Below, piece after piece: positions 5,592-7,244 of a DNA stretch of 7,244 nucleotides. The DNA lies in the NCBI GenBank assembly GCA_018713375.1, contig DVOV01000225.1:1-7244 (forward strand), read 5' to 3'. The translations under genes were made by a program, and so were the position numbers. The notes beneath the pieces are model-generated. The model had not been told where the DNA came from. It worked only from the letters and a program-made list of their open reading frames with translations, and ran no database searches. Within the stretch, counting starts at the first letter, position 1. Each line of letters opens with the position of its first letter. Source of the stretch: Candidatus Scatomorpha stercorigallinarum. GTDB lineage: Bacteria > Bacillota_A > Clostridia > Oscillospirales > Oscillospiraceae.

Positions 5592-6451
5592 TGCCTCACT
5601 TCCTCAAGGATGTTGTACACCGCCTCGCGGATGGCGGCGGCCGCCGTCTCCGGCGACCACTTGCCCGGCAGCCCGGGGGCGTGCAGGGCGCGGATGCCGA
5701 AGGCGCGGGCGGCCTCGAAGTCCGTCCCGCCGGGGCGGGAGGCGAGGTCGAGCACCAGCGCGCCCTCCGGCAGCTCCGCCAGGCGCGCGGCGGTGAGCGT
5801 GAGGGCGGGCACGGTGTTGACGACGATGCCGAATGCGCCCAGGCGGCCGCAGAGCGCGCGGGTGTCCAGCGCCTCGAGCCCCTCCGCGCGCGTCCAGGCC
5901 ATGTCGCCCGGCGTGCGGGAGCTGACGCAGACCCCGGCGCCCAGCGCCCTCAGCCGCGGGGCGAGCGCGCGGGCGATGCGCCCGCGGCCGCATATCAGTA
6001 TCCGCTGGCCCCAGAGGGTGCTGTCCGTCTCGCGCAGCAGCAGCGCGATGGCGCCCTCGGCGGTGGCCACGGAGTTGGCGGCCTCGAATTCGCCGCGCCG
6101 GCCGTAGTCGAAGAGCCGCACGCCGGCCCCGTCGGCCATCGCGCGCAGCTCCTCGGTGGCCATCCCGGCGCAGAACACCTGGCCCTCGTGCGCGGCGCTG
6201 AGCAGTTCGCCGGCGCAGTGCGGCTCGGCGGAGAGCGGGGCGTTCAGCAGCCCGCGCGGCGAGAGCGCGGGCATCGGCAGCACGACGCAGTCCGCGCCCG
6301 CCACGGCCTCCGCCGCCGCGGCGCAGCTCCGCGCCCCCTCCGCGGCCGGCGCGCCCTCCAGCGCGAACAGCCGCACCCGGTGCTCGTCGCGCAGCAGCTG
6401 CGCGGACAGCCTCACAAGCCTCTCGTCCCCTCCGCAAACGGCAAAGATCAT
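5588..6451 (-). CDS. dpaA: Dipicolinate synthase subunit A (SpoVFA family)
   Basis: DpaA is the NAD(P)-binding dehydrogenase-like subunit of dipicolinate synthase and acts in the mother cell during sporulation. From ATG 6451 it has 287 residues, near the usual 290-300. Visible are the N-terminal CGGDER at 6-11, NSVATAEGAI at 126-135, the Rossmann loop ILICGRGRIA at 151-160, NTVPA at 212-216, and the family hallmarks LDLASRPGGTDF at 234-245 and APGLPGKWSPETAA at 258-271. The third glycine of the usual GxGxxG is alanine here, a mild oddity. An in-frame ATG at 6475 would add eight residues but has no ribosome site and overlaps a candidate -10 element; AAAGGGG lies about 9 nt before ATG 6451. It overlaps dpaB by 4 nt and is divergent from folA. 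Confidence 0.94.
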   Translation of the reverse strand: MIFAVCGGDERLVRLSAQLLRDEHRVRLFALEGAPAAEGARSCAAAAEAVAGADCVVLPMPALSPRGLLNAPLSAEPHCAGELLSAAHEGQVFCAGMATEELRAMADGAGVRLFDYGRRGEFEAANSVATAEGAIALLLRETDSTLWGQRILICGRGRIARALAPRLRALGAGVCVSSRTPGDMAWTRAEGLEALDTRALCGRLGAFGIVVNTVPALTLTAARLAELPEGALVLDLASRPGGTDFEAARAFGIRALHAPGLPGKWSPETAAAAIREAVYNILEEVRQ

Positions 6452-6472
6452 GTGCACACGCCCCTTTCGCTC

Positions 6473-6502
6473 CATACTATGCAGCGATGGGCGGGGCGTG
6501 AC
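6473..6502 (-). promoter_or_regulatory. Candidate sigma-K promoter of dpaAB
   Basis: On the reverse strand CATAGTATG (6481-6473) resembles the mother-cell sigma-K -10 pattern CATANNNTA, with the last base off. AC (6499-6498), within GTCAC (6502-6498), stands 16 nt upstream as the short -35 element. Sigma-K control of spoVF is known in Bacillus subtilis. The match is incomplete and rests on short motifs. Confidence 0.35.
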
Positions 6503-6529
6503 GGGGCGCCATTTTGTGATATTTGCGAC

Positions 6530-6558
6530 TTGCGGCGCGGCCGGGCAGGCATTATAAT
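6530..6558 (+). promoter_or_regulatory. Sigma-A-type promoter of folA
   Basis: A perfect TATAAT (6553-6558) is preceded after 17 nt by TTGCGG (6530-6535). Transcription would start near 6565, leaving about 43 nt of leader with the ribosome site AAAGGAG at 6591-6597. It is back-to-back with the dpaA promoter region. Confidence 0.65.
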
Positions 6559-6607
6559 ATTGATTCGTATCGATTTGGATATTGCGCGGCAAAGGAGAGA
6601 GCAAAAC

Positions 6608-7087
6608 ATGGAGGCAATAGTCGCTGTATACTCGGACTGGGGCATCGGCGCGGACGGCACGCAGCCCATCGTGCTCGCGGAGGACCGGCGGCGCTTCGCG
6701 GCGCTCACGCGCGGCGCGGCCATCATCTGCGGCCGCCGCACGATGGAGGATTTCCCCCAGGGCGCGCCTCTGGAGGGCCGTGTGAACATACTCATCAGCC
6801 ACAACGGCGACACGCCGGGGGCCACGGTGGTCCGCAGCACGGCGGAGGCGCTGGCCGAGGCGGGGCGCTACGAGCGCTGCTTCGCCGTGGGCGGCGCGAG
6901 CGTATATATGGCGCTGTTCCCCCACTTTACCCGCATATACGTCACAAAAATAGACGCCGAGCCCCACTCGGACGCCTTTTTCCCCAACCTGGACTCCCTG
7001 CCGGAGTGGAAATGCACATCGGAGGAGCCTTACGAGGAGGACGGCGTGAGCTGCCGCTTCTGCGTCTACGAACGCGAGCAGGGGTGA
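6608..7087 (+). CDS. folA: Dihydrofolate reductase
   Basis: This 159-residue cytoplasmic enzyme should reduce dihydrofolate to tetrahydrofolate with NADPH. ATG 6608 has AAAGGAG (6591-6597) upstream and gives the standard family length. Aligned by eye with the Escherichia coli enzyme: WGIGADG at 11-17 matches the Met20-loop region, Asp26 matches the catalytic Asp27, Phe30 and Thr34 match Phe31 and Thr35, GRRT at 42-45 and PLEGRVNILIS at 54-64 keep the substrate-binding Arg (58), FAVGGASVY at 92-100 is the NADPH loop, Thr113 matches Thr113, and SDAFFP at 121-126 keeps Asp122. The position of the widely conserved Trp22 is Ile21 (QPI in place of MPW). The gene stands alone; no thyA is visible. 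A divergent DHFR-like paralogue cannot be excluded. Confidence 0.9.
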   Translation: MEAIVAVYSDWGIGADGTQPIVLAEDRRRFAALTRGAAIICGRRTMEDFPQGAPLEGRVNILISHNGDTPGATVVRSTAEALAEAGRYERCFAVGGASVYMALFPHFTRIYVTKIDAEPHSDAFFPNLDSLPEWKCTSEEPYEEDGVSCRFCVYEREQG

Positions 7088-7141
7088 GCACCGTCGCAAG
7101 CGGCGGCGGGCGGAGCAGGGGCGGGCCCCTGCGAGACCCAC

Positions 7142-7173
7142 GTGCCACCCCATTTCTTTGGTCTTGCCCAAAG
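7142..7173 (-). repeat. Dispersed intergenic repeat, copy 2 (inverted relative to copy 1)
   Basis: These 32 nt are the exact reverse complement of 2244-2275. The copy lies 54 nt after the folA stop codon. Similarity ends at 7173: copy 2 continues with AAACGGGTGTGGC, while copy 1 runs into mini-hairpin B. The two copies bracket the nucleotidase, dpaB, dpaA and folA. Confidence 0.85.
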
Positions 7174-7186
7174 AAACGGGTGTGGC
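7144..7186 (+). other. Long imperfect hairpin within repeat copy 2
   Basis: TTTCTTTGG (7153-7161) pairs perfectly with CCAAAGAAA (7168-7176) around TCTTGC. The stem continues, after one A-C mismatch, with CCC/GGG and, after a one-base bulge, with GCCAC (7144-7148) to GTGGC (7182-7186), 17 pairs in all. A second CCAAAGAAA at 7190-7198 offers an alternative partner for 7153-7161 that would overlap the A-tract of the next terminator. Confidence 0.6.
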
Positions 7187-7195
7187 GCCCCAAAG

Positions 7196-7227
7196 AAAAG
7201 CGCTCTGGTTTGCACCAGAGCGCTTTT
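7196..7227. terminator. Symmetric intrinsic terminator downstream of folA
   Basis: AAAAGCGCTCTGGT (7196-7209) pairs perfectly with ACCAGAGCGCTTTT (7214-7227) around TTGC. A-tract and T-tract flank the GC-rich core, so the structure can end transcription from folA on the top strand and from a possible convergent gene beyond the right edge. Confidence 0.85.
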
Positions 7228-7244
7228 GCGTATTATTACAGGTT

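Noticed and set aside
5681..6607. Upstream extension of the folA frame into the dpaA region
   Set aside because: The protein before residue Met at 6608 is antisense to dpaA and has no family similarity, and ATG 6608 has its own ribosome site and promoter and gives the normal enzyme length.

Overview
The window is GC-rich bacterial DNA with strong AAGGAGG-type ribosome binding sites. It carries a dipicolinate synthase pair (endospore formation), an SLH-anchored surface protein and a Gram-positive-style lipoprotein binding protein. Together these point to a spore-forming Bacillota of the class Clostridia, and the high GC suggests an Oscillospiraceae-like gut lineage. The taxonomic placement is inference; no marker gene is present.

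Layout. Positions 1-666 (-) hold the N-terminal two thirds of a FecCD/BtuC-type ABC permease that runs off the left edge. Positions 667-849 are a divergent control region with two good sigma-A-type promoters facing apart, and a perfect 17-nt interrupted palindrome exactly midway between them. Positions 850-2004 (+) encode the partner substrate-binding lipoprotein. Positions 2005-2397 are a 393-nt gene-free stretch packed with inverted repeats, ending in the intrinsic terminator of the next gene. Positions 2398-4863 (-) encode a secreted 5'-nucleotidase/metallophosphatase with three SLH repeats and an acidic repeat tail. Positions 5016-6451 (-) are dpaB and dpaA, overlapping by 4 nt and ending in a very strong terminator. 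Positions 6608-7087 (+) are a folA-like dihydrofolate reductase, transcribed divergently from dpaA. Positions 7088-7244 hold a second copy of an intergenic repeat and a symmetric terminator.

How the genes relate. The permease and binding protein are two parts of one importer for a metal chelate, haem or corrinoid, probably co-regulated from the shared palindrome. dpaA and dpaB together make dipicolinic acid for the spore core. The nucleotidase is a cell-surface phosphate or nucleoside scavenger. folA is a separate housekeeping unit.

The most unusual signal is in the intergenic DNA. There is a family of 15-nt mini-hairpins of form CCANNC-GCA-GNNTGG whose arm bases co-vary. One abuts a stop codon and another abuts the edge of a 32-nt repeat that recurs, inverted, 4.9 kb away downstream of folA. 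These look like parts of a dispersed, structure-conserved intergenic element. I see no defence system, CRISPR array, tRNA, rRNA or transposase gene.
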